Origin: a virus
Virus record (IMG/VR): IMGVR_UViG_3300032289_002165
Coordinates: 1-28,881 of that record
DNA length: 28,881 nt
Direction: 5' to 3' (one strand)
Shown here: positions 7,647 to 14,986 of the stretch, piece by piece
Layout: every line of letters starts with the position of its first letter
Numbering within the stretch: position 1 is the stretch's first letter
The notes under the pieces: generated by a model
The model's database searches: none
The model's input: the letters and a program-made list of their open reading frames with translations, nothing else
What the model was told of the DNA's origin: nothing
Position numbers and translations under genes: made by a program

Positions 7647-8328
7647 TGAAGAAATAAAAAAAATTTTTGATAAACTTCAAAAAAAACAGCCATTTAGTTT
7701 CAGTAAATATGCTGATGGAGAATGGGCTATTATAAATGGACATAATATCAATAATGGAGAATTTAATTTCATTCAAGATAAAGATTCTGAGTTTTATAGA
7801 CAAAAACTAATTGAATCATTTCAATTTAAAAATGATCAATATTACGTTGGTATTAGTTGCGAATGTTGTCAAGGACAAGAACATTTTAAAATGAAAGAAA
7901 TGAGTAATCAGGATGACGACCATTTAACTTTTGCGAATGTTTTCGTTAATCATAATTATGAATTTTATAAACAAAATTTTATACCAGAGTACCAAAATCA
8001 TAAAGTATATCTGATAGCAAATAAAACTTCTAAAGTGAAAAATTTGCCGTTTAAACTAGAAAAATTTTATCCAGTAGAAGAAACAGCTTTTATTAAAAAT
8101 TATGATTTGATAAAAGAAATACAAAAAGAAAATATTCAAAATAGCTTATTTTTATTTTGCGCTGGACCTTTTGGAAATATATTGGCCCATCAACTTTTCC
8201 AATATAACCCAAATAATATTTATTTAGATATCGGATCGACATTAAACCCTTGGTTACAATCAGAAGGATTTAAAAGAGACTATTATGTTAATACATATCT
8301 TACAAATATGACATGCGTATGGAATTAA
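7633..8328 (+). CDS. GT-D-like glycosyltransferase (DUF1792-related)
   Basis: A 231-residue protein whose N-terminus, F-S-F-S-K-Y-A-D-G-E-W (21-31), matches the D-x-E motif region that defines the GT-D fold (DUF1792) glycosyltransferases; here D28-G-E30. Later, L-F-C-A-G-P-F-G-N-I-L-A-H near residues 177-189 and Y-L-D-I-G-S-T-L-N-P-W at about 197-207 resemble the Rossmann-like nucleotide-binding segments of that family. C-E-C-C near 76-79 is unusual. The start overlaps the epimerase gene by 14 bases, so the two are probably translated together. The assignment comes from motif resemblance only; a related but non-glycosyltransferase Rossmann protein is possible. Confidence 0.65.
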   Translation: MKIFNEEIKKIFDKLQKKQPFSFSKYADGEWAIINGHNINNGEFNFIQDKDSEFYRQKLIESFQFKNDQYYVGISCECCQGQEHFKMKEMSNQDDDHLTFANVFVNHNYEFYKQNFIPEYQNHKVYLIANKTSKVKNLPFKLEKFYPVEETAFIKNYDLIKEIQKENIQNSLFLFCAGPFGNILAHQLFQYNPNNIYLDIGSTLNPWLQSEGFKRDYYVNTYLTNMTCVWN

Positions 8329-9023
8329 GAAATATTGTATATTCACATTCTGAATATTTTGATGTATTAGAAATATTTTTAGAACAACAGGAGTTATATG
8401 GAATAAATACTGAGAATTTTATTATTTTTTCAGATAAACAATATAAGAATTACGAATGTATTATTTATAATAGTTTATTATCCTATCCAGATAGGATGAT
8501 TTATTGTTTAGAAAAAATTAATTATGAAATAATATTATATCAACACGAAGATATGTTTCTTTATGATTTTCCAGATACAATTAAAATTAAACAATATTTA
8601 AATTTTCTAAATGAATCTAGCTATTCATTTTTAAGGCTTTGTAGAACTGGCGCTTGTAATTTAAATCAAATAGAAAAATTTAATTCTTTATTTGAAATAC
8701 AAAAAGAATGTAGTGATTTTTTTGCTGTGCAGCCAACTATTTGGAAAACAAAAGATCTTATTAAATTTTTGTCAAATGCGGGGCAAATATCTATTTGGGA
8801 ATTAGAGTCTAATAGTTCAAAAATTTCTAAATATGTAGATATTACAGGGTTAATTCATTTCGATAATGAGAATCAAAGAGGTGGACATTTTAATTCAAAA
8901 ATTTGGCCATATGTCGCTACAGCAATAGTTAAAGGAAAATGGAATTTTATTGAATATAATCAAGAATTGAATAAAATAGATAAAATAAAAATTAATTTTA
9001 GACAAAAATTAATAACTATCTAA
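8319..9023 (+). CDS. Uncharacterised protein in the glycan island
   Basis: Function not recognised. The 234-residue product (start at 8319; an in-frame ATG at 8313 is an alternative) has I-I-L-Y-Q-H-E-D-M-F-L-Y-D at 71-83, where H-E-D follows a hydrophobic strand as a DxD-like metal motif does in GT-A enzymes. Later stretches R-L-C-R-T-G, F-A-V-Q-P-T-I-W-K-T and I-W-E-L-E also resemble acceptor-side pieces of small glycosyltransferases, as I recall them. It lies between a GT-D-like enzyme and a methyltransferase, so a sugar-transfer role is plausible but unproven. It overlaps the previous gene by 10 bases. Confidence 0.6.
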   Translation: MELRNIVYSHSEYFDVLEIFLEQQELYGINTENFIIFSDKQYKNYECIIYNSLLSYPDRMIYCLEKINYEIILYQHEDMFLYDFPDTIKIKQYLNFLNESSYSFLRLCRTGACNLNQIEKFNSLFEIQKECSDFFAVQPTIWKTKDLIKFLSNAGQISIWELESNSSKISKYVDITGLIHFDNENQRGGHFNSKIWPYVATAIVKGKWNFIEYNQELNKIDKIKINFRQKLITI

Positions 9024-9026
9024 TAT
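8998..9026 (+). promoter_or_regulatory. Weak sigma70-like promoter before the FkbM gene
   Basis: TTAGAC (8998-9003) and TAATAT (9021-9026) are separated by 17 bases and lie 14 bases before the ATG at 9041. The -35 box differs from TTGACA at two positions, and the region is so AT-rich that chance is likely enough to keep this tentative. Confidence 0.3.
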
Positions 9027-9040
9027 ATATATAACTAATT

Positions 9041-9754
9041 ATGATACCAACTTTTAACTATCTTATAAATAAGTATAATATAAAAATTAAAGGAGTTATA
9101 CATGTTGGTGCTCATGAAGGGCAGGAAACTTTAAGTTATATAAATGAAAATATAAATAAAGTAATTTTAATTGAAGCAAATCCACATAGATTCGAAAATT
9201 TAAAAGAATCTATTCAAACGGGAAGATACTGTACAAATTGTACTCCATTAGAATATATTTTTCTTAATCAAATACAGGCAGATATACTAAAAAAATATGC
9301 TGTATATAATTATGCCATAAGTGATGTAGAAGAAGGCTTTCTAGAATTTAATTTAAGTAATTATGACGGAGGGGTAGATTCGTTATTTAAAATAAACAAT
9401 TTTGGAACAAATTCATCTTGGGTAAATTATGAACATGTCGATAAAATTAAAGTACCAACAACTACTTTGGATAATCTAATTAAAGATAATAATGAATTTA
9501 ACTTTTTAAATATTGATGTCGAAGGTGCTGAATTATTAGTCTTAAAAGGGTCTGTTGAATTATTAAAAAATATCGATTTTATTTTACTCGAAACTCAAGA
9601 TATGCAAAGATTTGATGGGTCTTGTACTAAACAAGATTTAATTGATTATCTTAAAAACTTTAATTTTAAACTTGTAGAATATTTTGATACAGGAAAAAAT
9701 TGGGGGGATAGTTTTTTTATAAAAAATAAATATAATGTTATTTTAAATAAATGA
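9041..9754 (+). CDS. FkbM-family SAM-dependent methyltransferase
   Basis: Probably O-methylates a sugar of the glycan made by the neighbouring enzymes. The 237-residue protein has motif I of FkbM enzymes, V-I-H-V-G-A-H-E-G-Q-E-T (19-30), then an acidic strand end I-L-I-E-A-N-P (42-48) that would bind the ribose of SAM. The family signature F-L-N-I-D-V-E-G-A-E-L-L-V-L-K-G is at 155-170. Family knowledge (sugar or polyketide O-methylation) plus the context of glycosyltransferases support this; the substrate is unknown. Its stop overlaps the next start by 4 bases (ATGA). Confidence 0.9.
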   Translation: MIPTFNYLINKYNIKIKGVIHVGAHEGQETLSYINENINKVILIEANPHRFENLKESIQTGRYCTNCTPLEYIFLNQIQADILKKYAVYNYAISDVEEGFLEFNLSNYDGGVDSLFKINNFGTNSSWVNYEHVDKIKVPTTTLDNLIKDNNEFNFLNIDVEGAELLVLKGSVELLKNIDFILLETQDMQRFDGSCTKQDLIDYLKNFNFKLVEYFDTGKNWGDSFFIKNKYNVILNK

Positions 9755-11127
9755 TTAGTTTAATTATATTTGACTTAGATGGGGTTTTGATTGACGCTAG
9801 GGAAATTCACTACGAAGCTCTTAATAGAGCTATATCTTTAATTGGTCAAGAATTTACAATAAACAAAGAAGAACATTTATCTACATATGACGGTTTACCA
9901 ACAAAAAATAAATTACAATTATTGTCAAAAAATAAAAACTTACCAATAGGTAAACATGATTTAATATGGAACAATAAACAAAAATTTACAATAGAAGTAA
10001 TTAATGAAACGGTCAAAGAAGATAAAAGACTTAAATTAATTTTAAAAGAATTAAAAAATCAAGGATATAAAATTTATGTAGCTTCAAACTCTATTAAAGA
10101 AACTATTAAAGCAATTTTATTAAAAAAGGGGTTCATGGAATATGTGGATAATTATTATTCAAATGAAGATGTAAAGAATCCAAAACCAAAAGCTGAAATA
10201 TATTTAAAATGTATGATAGATGCTGGAGTTGATCCAGATGAATGTTTAATAGTAGAGGATTCTATCGTTGGTCGAAAAGCCGCTTTAAAAGCTGGTGGAC
10301 ATTTACATCCAGTATTAAGTAGTAACGATATTGAATTAAACAAAATAATAGATAACATAAATAAAATTAATAATAATAAAATAATGAAAACTAAGTGGAA
10401 AGATGAAAAAATGAAAGTCTTAATTCCAATGGCTGGGGCCGGAACTCGTTTTGAAAAAGCTGGGTATACATTTCCAAAACCGCTTATAGAAGTGAAAGGT
10501 AAACCAATGATTCAAGTTGTAATTGATTCTATCGGTATCGAATCAAAACATATTTTTATTGTTCAAAAAAACCATTACGAAAAATATAATTTAAAAGATA
10601 CTTTAAATTTGATTAGCCCAGATTGTGAAATTACGTTAACGAATGGTTTAACAGAGGGGGCAGCGTGTACAACATTGCTAGCTAAAGAATATATAAATAC
10701 AGATGAGCCACTTCTCATTGCAAATTCAGATCAATTTGTAGATTGGGATAGTAGTGAATTTATGTATTCTATGATGGCTGATAATATCGATGCTGGTATT
10801 CTTGTATTTGAATCAAACCATCCAAAATGGAGTTTTGTAAAACTAAACGAAAATGGATTTGTATCCGAAGTTGCTGAAAAAAAACCAATAAGTAATTTAG
10901 CTACTGTTGGAATTTATTTTTGGAAAAAAGGTTCAGATTATGTTAAATATGCAGAACAAATGATCTCTAAAAATATTAGGGTTAATAATGAATTCTATGT
11001 TTGCCCAGTATTTAATGAAGCAATTCAAGATGGTAAAAAAATAAAAGTATTTCAAATTGATAATAGCAAAATGTGGGGAATTGGAACACCAGAAGATTTA
11101 AATTATTTTTTAGAAAATTTTAAATAA
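9751..11127 (+). CDS. Fusion of HAD phosphatase and sugar-phosphate nucleotidyltransferase
   Basis: Two enzymes in one 458-residue chain. Residues 1-205 are a HAD hydrolase of the beta-phosphoglucomutase/phosphatase type: D8-L-D10-G-V-L-I-D, then V-A-S-N-S (motif II Ser), N-P-K-P-K-A-E-I-Y (motif III Lys) and V-E-D-S-I-V-G (motif IV). Residues 225-458 are a nucleotidyltransferase: M-A-G-A-G-T-R-F with F-P-K-P-L-I-E-V after it, and N-S-D-Q-F near 325 as metal site. The linker is an Asn/Lys-rich stretch coded by AAT repeats, with in-frame ATGs at 10384 and 10411, the second exactly where stand-alone nucleotidyltransferases begin (M-K-V-L-I-P-M-A-G-A-G). The chain likely dephosphorylates one intermediate and activates a sugar or polyol phosphate. 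The sugar is unknown. Confidence 0.9.
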   Translation: MISLIIFDLDGVLIDAREIHYEALNRAISLIGQEFTINKEEHLSTYDGLPTKNKLQLLSKNKNLPIGKHDLIWNNKQKFTIEVINETVKEDKRLKLILKELKNQGYKIYVASNSIKETIKAILLKKGFMEYVDNYYSNEDVKNPKPKAEIYLKCMIDAGVDPDECLIVEDSIVGRKAALKAGGHLHPVLSSNDIELNKIIDNINKINNNKIMKTKWKDEKMKVLIPMAGAGTRFEKAGYTFPKPLIEVKGKPMIQVVIDSIGIESKHIFIVQKNHYEKYNLKDTLNLISPDCEITLTNGLTEGAACTTLLAKEYINTDEPLLIANSDQFVDWDSSEFMYSMMADNIDAGILVFESNHPKWSFVKLNENGFVSEVAEKKPISNLATVGIYFWKKGSDYVKYAEQMISKNIRVNNEFYVCPVFNEAIQDGKKIKVFQIDNSKMWGIGTPEDLNYFLENFK

Positions 11128-11132
11128 TATAA

Positions 11133-11558
11133 ATGAAAATTATTTCTCATAGAGGTAATTTAAATGGACCGAATCCTATTATTGAAAATTCCATATCGGC
11201 AATTAATATAGCTTTAAATAAAGGTTTTGATGTTGAAATAGATGTTTGGTTTAAAAATAATAAATGGTACCTAGGACATGATAAACCACTTTACCAAGTA
11301 GAAGAATCTTTTCTTCAGAATCATAAACTATGGTGCCATGCAAAAAATTTAAATGCCTTAGATTTACTGTTAAAAAATAAAAAAATACACTGTTTTTGGC
11401 ATCAAAATGACGATTTTACATTAACTTCTAAAAATTATATTTGGACATACCCAAATAAAAAAACAGTAAATAATTCTATTATCGTGCTAATTAAAAAACA
11501 GAAAATTGCCAAAAATATTTTTGGTATATGTACAGATTACCCATTATTATACATTTAA
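11133..11558 (+). CDS. Short glycerophosphodiester phosphodiesterase-like (GDPD) protein
   Basis: The N-terminal half carries the GDPD catalytic pattern: H6-R7 in I-S-H-R-G, E18-N-S, E35-I-D37 in V-E-I-D-V-W (metal ligands) and H49-D50 in L-G-H-D. These are the acid-base histidines and calcium/magnesium ligands of the TIM-barrel phosphodiesterases. At 141 residues it has only just over half the usual 230-250, although the reading frame ends with a plausible C-terminus (T-D-Y-P), and other compact forms exist in polysaccharide clusters. Placement directly after the phosphatase/nucleotidyltransferase fusion suggests a phosphoglycerol-type or sugar-phosphate substrate, by inference. Start at 11133 sits 5 bases after the previous stop. 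Confidence 0.75.
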   Translation: MKIISHRGNLNGPNPIIENSISAINIALNKGFDVEIDVWFKNNKWYLGHDKPLYQVEESFLQNHKLWCHAKNLNALDLLLKNKKIHCFWHQNDDFTLTSKNYIWTYPNKKTVNNSIIVLIKKQKIAKNIFGICTDYPLLYI

Positions 11559-11572
11559 CATATAAAATTTAG

Positions 11573-11986
11573 ATGAAATTTAAAAACATTTTTGGAAAAG
11601 AAGTCAATAAAACAATTAACAAGTTTTTAATTGATTGGAATAAACCTTGTAAAAGTAAAGTACAATTTAATGTAAAAAAATTTTTTGAACACTCTTGGAG
11701 TACTCATGTTGTAGTCGAAGAGTTTCCAGTTTTTGGAACGAGAATGAAATGCGATCTTATTAATTTTACAAAAAAAATCGCAGTAGAAACACATGGGCTT
11801 CAACATGATAAATTTGTGAAACATTTTCATAAAACAAAAACCGGATTTAAAAATAGCGTTAAAAGAGATTTACAAAAGTACACATGGCTTGAAATGAATG
11901 GTTTTCGAGTTATTGAAATTTTTGAGAATGAACTTTTAAATTTATCGCCAAAATGGATAAAAGAAAAATTTGATATAGAAATTTAG
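11573..11986 (+). CDS. Vsr/PD-(D/E)XK-like endonuclease
   Basis: A 137-residue protein whose second half has the layout of Vsr/DUF559-type nucleases. E50 lies in V-V-E-E-F, D61 in M-K-C-D-L-I-N-F ends the first core strand, E72-T-H74-G-L-Q-H ends the second. A basic helix follows (R98-D-L-Q-K) and the strand F-R-V-I-E-I after G110. The E-x-H-G-x-Q-H ending resembles the very-short-patch fold and the related EDxHD homing endonucleases, so it may be a mobile nuclease or a repair enzyme. It sits at the seam between the glycan island and the replication operon, a typical place for a free-standing endonuclease. No catalytic test is possible here. Confidence 0.7.
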   Translation: MKFKNIFGKEVNKTINKFLIDWNKPCKSKVQFNVKKFFEHSWSTHVVVEEFPVFGTRMKCDLINFTKKIAVETHGLQHDKFVKHFHKTKTGFKNSVKRDLQKYTWLEMNGFRVIEIFENELLNLSPKWIKEKFDIEI

Positions 11987-11987
11987 C

Positions 11988-12016
11988 TTGAATATCAAAA
12001 AAAGTTAGGCTATCAT
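11988..12016 (+). promoter_or_regulatory. Sigma70-like promoter of the replication operon
   Basis: TTGAAT (11988-11993) and TATCAT (12011-12016) are exactly 17 bases apart. The ATG of the dNMP kinase gene starts 6 bases after the -10 box, so the transcript would begin at or next to the start codon (leaderless or nearly so). It follows the end of the glycan/nuclease block, a suitable point for a new transcription unit. Confidence 0.6.
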
Positions 12017-12022
12017 ATGTGA

Positions 12023-12619
12023 ATGAGCGTATTGTACATTGGTATAGCTGGCGTTGCTAGGTCTGGGAAAGATAGTTTAGCGCTTGAGATTGAAAATTTT
12101 ATTAGGGCTTTGAAGGGTCTAACTATTTATAGAACTTCTTTAGCACAACCTCTCAAAGAAGATTGTAAAGATTTTATTAATCAATATCTTAACTTAAATG
12201 TTTTTACTGATAATAACGAAGAAAAAGCAATATTCCGTGAGTTTTTAGTATGGTATGGTAAAGTCAAACGTCAACAAACAGAAGGAAAATATTGGACAAA
12301 TCTTTTAGACAAAAGAGTCGCAAAATTTCAACCAGATGTTTGTATTGTTCCCGATATTCGTTATCAGCAATATGAACAAGACGAAGTCAGCTGGCTTAAG
12401 GCAAAACCAAATAATATTCTTATTCACTTGCAAAGGGTTGCAATTAATGGTGAAATAGTGCCACCCGCAAATATGGACGAAACTATTAATGATTCAATTA
12501 TTCAGAACAGCGCAGACTACAAAATTCTTTGGCCTACTTTTACTGATGACAATAAACAAGAGAACATGAGAGAGTTTGCTGAAAAAGCATTTAATGCAGT
12601 AATTAAAGATAAAATTTAA
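12023..12619 (+). CDS. Deoxynucleoside monophosphate kinase
   Basis: Phosphorylates dNMPs to dNDPs for phage DNA synthesis. The 198-residue protein begins Y-I-G-I-A-G-V-A-R-S-G-K-D-S (5-18): a P-loop G10-x4-G15-K16-D17 of the form usual in phage and dephospho-CoA-type kinases, where Asp follows the Lys. Also visible is R-E-F-L-V-W-Y-G-K-V-K-R at about 72-83, similar to the R-E-L-L-x-F-G segment of T4-type dNMP kinases, and I-V-P-D-I-R-Y (about 112-118), matching the P-D-x-R element. It heads an operon with helicase and primase, and has its own promoter. No clear Shine-Dalgarno sequence is present before the ATG. Confidence 0.87.
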   Translation: MSVLYIGIAGVARSGKDSLALEIENFIRALKGLTIYRTSLAQPLKEDCKDFINQYLNLNVFTDNNEEKAIFREFLVWYGKVKRQQTEGKYWTNLLDKRVAKFQPDVCIVPDIRYQQYEQDEVSWLKAKPNNILIHLQRVAINGEIVPPANMDETINDSIIQNSADYKILWPTFTDDNKQENMREFAEKAFNAVIKDKI

Positions 12620-12620
12620 T

Positions 12621-14093
12621 ATGAATTCTATTCGTAGCGTACAAATAGAAAAACACGTTCTTGCGGGGTTTCTTAAGTATCCACAGGTATATTTCGAAGT
12701 ATCTCATTTTATTAATGAGAACGACTTTTCTAACGGTCATAAAACTATCTTCAGTGTCATCAAGGGGCAAATAATGAAAAGCCAACCACTTGATCCAGTA
12801 ATCCTCGGAGAAAAAATTAAGAACTTAGGAATTAACTTTAAACAAGATTTTAATATTTTTGATTATCTTGAGAGCATTGCATTTCTTAAGATTAGTCAGA
12901 AATCACTAATTGATGCTTGTAAAAATTTAAAAACAATCACTATCCGCCGCGAGATTGCGGAAACAGCATCTCTTATCGCAGAGTCCATGGAGAACTCTGG
13001 AGATAAGTCTCCAGATGAAATTATTTCATTTGCAGATAAGATGTACAATGATAAGATTACCGCTTATGATCTAGAATCTAATCCAGAAGATCTTTTTCAA
13101 GATATCGAAAAGATGGTTGAAGAAAGAGCTAATAATCCTATTACAGAAACAGGATATCTTACACCATATAAACTTTTTAATAAAATGTATGGAGGTTTGA
13201 GGCCAGGAGAGCTTTACGCATGGGTGAGTCGTCCAAAACATGGTAAATCAACTATTCTTAGCGATATTTGTTCAAAAGCAACACTGGTTAATCCAAACAT
13301 GCAGGCTCTTATTTTGGATACCGAAATGCAAACAAACGTAATTCGTTTTCGTATTGCTAGTAGCATTACTGGTATTCCAATGTGGTGGCTTGAAACAGGA
13401 CAGTTCAGAAACAATAAAGAACTTCTGGCCAAATGGAATAGTAAGAAATCAGAGCTTGCGAAAGCACAGGGTAAAGTAAAGCACTTACAAGTAGCGGGAA
13501 AACCCATCGCAGAGATTGAATCAATTATTCAGCGTTGGTATCTTGGTCAAGTCGGACGTGGCAATCCTGCTATTGTTGTTTATGACTATATTAAACTAAC
13601 AGGGGAAATAGAAAAAGGTAAACAGGAGTATCAACTTATCGGTGACAAGGTAGATCGTCTTAAAGAACTTTCTGTTCGTATGAATATTCCAATTCTTACT
13701 GCTTGTCAATTAAATCGTAGCGCTGAAAATGGGGCTGACGATTCTAGTGCTATTGCTCAATCAGATCGTCTTCAATGGTTTGCTGCTTACGTTGGAATTT
13801 TTAGACGCAAAACTCTTGAAGAACAAGCGGAAGATGGCGCTCAATTTGGAACACATAAAATGATTGAGCTTGCATCTCGTTATCAAGGTCAACATGCTCA
13901 TGGTCATAATGATCTTGTTCGCGTTATTGAAAATAACCGCCCAGTTTATCGTAAAAATTTTATTTCATTTAATGTAGATAATTTCAATGTAGAAGAAAAA
14001 GGTACTTTACAAGATATTGTAAATCATCAGAATGGTGTTAATGTGAATATCTTTGACCGCGAAAATAATCAGGCTCAAGAAGAAATCATATGA
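12621..14093 (+). CDS. DnaB-like replicative helicase
   Basis: Hexameric 5'-3' helicase that opens the fork and recruits primase. The 490-residue chain has an N-terminal helical domain (residues 1-140, L-A-G-F-L-K-Y-P like DnaB N-domains). The RecA-fold motor shows Walker A in W-V-S-R-P-K-H-G-K-S-T (201-211), D-T-E-M (233-236), Walker B A-I-V-V-Y-D-Y-I (317-324), L-T-A-C-Q-L-N-R (359-366, the H3 region), and S-R-Y-Q-G-Q-H. The first P-loop residue is Ser, which is normal for DnaB, whose sequence is usually A-R-P. Its start follows the kinase stop by one base; the 3' end overlaps primase by 4 bases. Confidence 0.94.
   Translation: MNSIRSVQIEKHVLAGFLKYPQVYFEVSHFINENDFSNGHKTIFSVIKGQIMKSQPLDPVILGEKIKNLGINFKQDFNIFDYLESIAFLKISQKSLIDACKNLKTITIRREIAETASLIAESMENSGDKSPDEIISFADKMYNDKITAYDLESNPEDLFQDIEKMVEERANNPITETGYLTPYKLFNKMYGGLRPGELYAWVSRPKHGKSTILSDICSKATLVNPNMQALILDTEMQTNVIRFRIASSITGIPMWWLETGQFRNNKELLAKWNSKKSELAKAQGKVKHLQVAGKPIAEIESIIQRWYLGQVGRGNPAIVVYDYIKLTGEIEKGKQEYQLIGDKVDRLKELSVRMNIPILTACQLNRSAENGADDSSAIAQSDRLQWFAAYVGIFRRKTLEEQAEDGAQFGTHKMIELASRYQGQHAHGHNDLVRVIENNRPVYRKNFISFNVDNFNVEEKGTLQDIVNHQNGVNVNIFDRENNQAQEEII
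12996..13015. repeat. Perfect 8-bp inverted repeat with TAAG loop
   Basis: TCTGGAGA (12996-13003) and TCTCCAGA (13008-13015) are exact reverse complements around TAAG, inside the helicase gene between the N-terminal domain and the motor (codons for about N126-E133). The fold is GC-richer than its surroundings. It could be an RNA hairpin slowing translation between domains, or chance. Confidence 0.55.
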
Positions 14094-14986
14094 GACTTTT
14101 AGAACTTTTAAAAGATGCTGGGTGTAATCCTAGGAACTATGGTAGTTATCTTACTTGTACTGCTCGCTATCGTGGTGGTGATGATCCTGGATCTGTAGCT
14201 ATTTATCTTCAGACGAATATTGTCAAAGATTTTGTCACAGGACATTCTTTTTCTTTGGAGGAATTTCTTAAACTAACCCTTAAATTAAAAGACATAAAGC
14301 AAGTAGAACAAATTCTTGAAGATAAAGCAAAGTACTATACAGGGTTTAATAACGATGTAGAAGACCCATTTAATAGAAGTATTAAATATTATTCACAAGA
14401 AGATATTGTAGATTTGAAACAAGATGGATCATATTGGAATCGTCGCGGGATTAGCGATGAAACATTAAAAGTTTTTGAAGGTGGTCTTTGTGAGGTCGGT
14501 AAAATGTATCAAAGATATGTATTTCCAATTTTTGATGCTCGCAAAAAAATTCAAGGATTTTCTGGCCGCGATGTAACTGGTAAATCAAAAATTAAATGGA
14601 AACATATTGGCCGCAAAAACGAATGGGCATATCCATTTATATTTAATCATAAATTTATCAGAGAATCTAAACAATTAATTCTTGTTGAAAGTATTGGCGA
14701 TATGCTTTCTCTTTGGGAAAGTGGTATTAAAAATACCGGAGTAACTTTTGGGACCGAGGCTGGTGGAGGCCTGTTAAAAGCGATAATTCGCCTTGATCCT
14801 GATAGTATCATCATTGCGACCAACAATGATGAAAACAGGGCGGGGCAAAAAGCGGCTATGAAAATACGCTCAACACTCATAGACGGATTTTTTGACCCCG
14901 CCCAAATTAATATTTACCATCCATTTAAAAATGATTTTGGCGACCAAACCAAAGAAGAGAATAAGGAGTGGTATTCTAACTTATGA
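14090..14986 (+). CDS. DnaG-type Toprim primase
   Basis: Makes RNA primers for the replication fork and works with the helicase coded just before it. Residues 1-60 keep the spacing of a CHC2 zinc-binding domain (Y-L-T-C-T-A-R-Y, then F-V-T-G), but the usual Cys/His ligands are gone. A catalytic core follows, Y-W-N-R-R-G-I-S (108-115) and F-P-I-F-D-A-R, with G-F-S-G-R-D. The Toprim domain has V-E-S-I-G-D (200-205, catalytic Glu), G-T-E-A-G-G-G and A-T-N-N-D-E-N-R-A-G at about 244-253, where D-x-D is replaced by N-x-D. At 298 residues it lacks the helicase-binding C-domain of DnaG, as many phage primases do. It is joined to its neighbours by ATGA overlaps. Confidence 0.88.
   Translation: MRLLELLKDAGCNPRNYGSYLTCTARYRGGDDPGSVAIYLQTNIVKDFVTGHSFSLEEFLKLTLKLKDIKQVEQILEDKAKYYTGFNNDVEDPFNRSIKYYSQEDIVDLKQDGSYWNRRGISDETLKVFEGGLCEVGKMYQRYVFPIFDARKKIQGFSGRDVTGKSKIKWKHIGRKNEWAYPFIFNHKFIRESKQLILVESIGDMLSLWESGIKNTGVTFGTEAGGGLLKAIIRLDPDSIIIATNNDENRAGQKAAMKIRSTLIDGFFDPAQINIYHPFKNDFGDQTKEENKEWYSNL

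Noticed and set aside
12824-13260. Defective Walker A in the helicase (Ser in place of the first Gly)
   Set aside because: DnaB helicases usually have Ala-Arg-Pro here, so Ser is within the family range.
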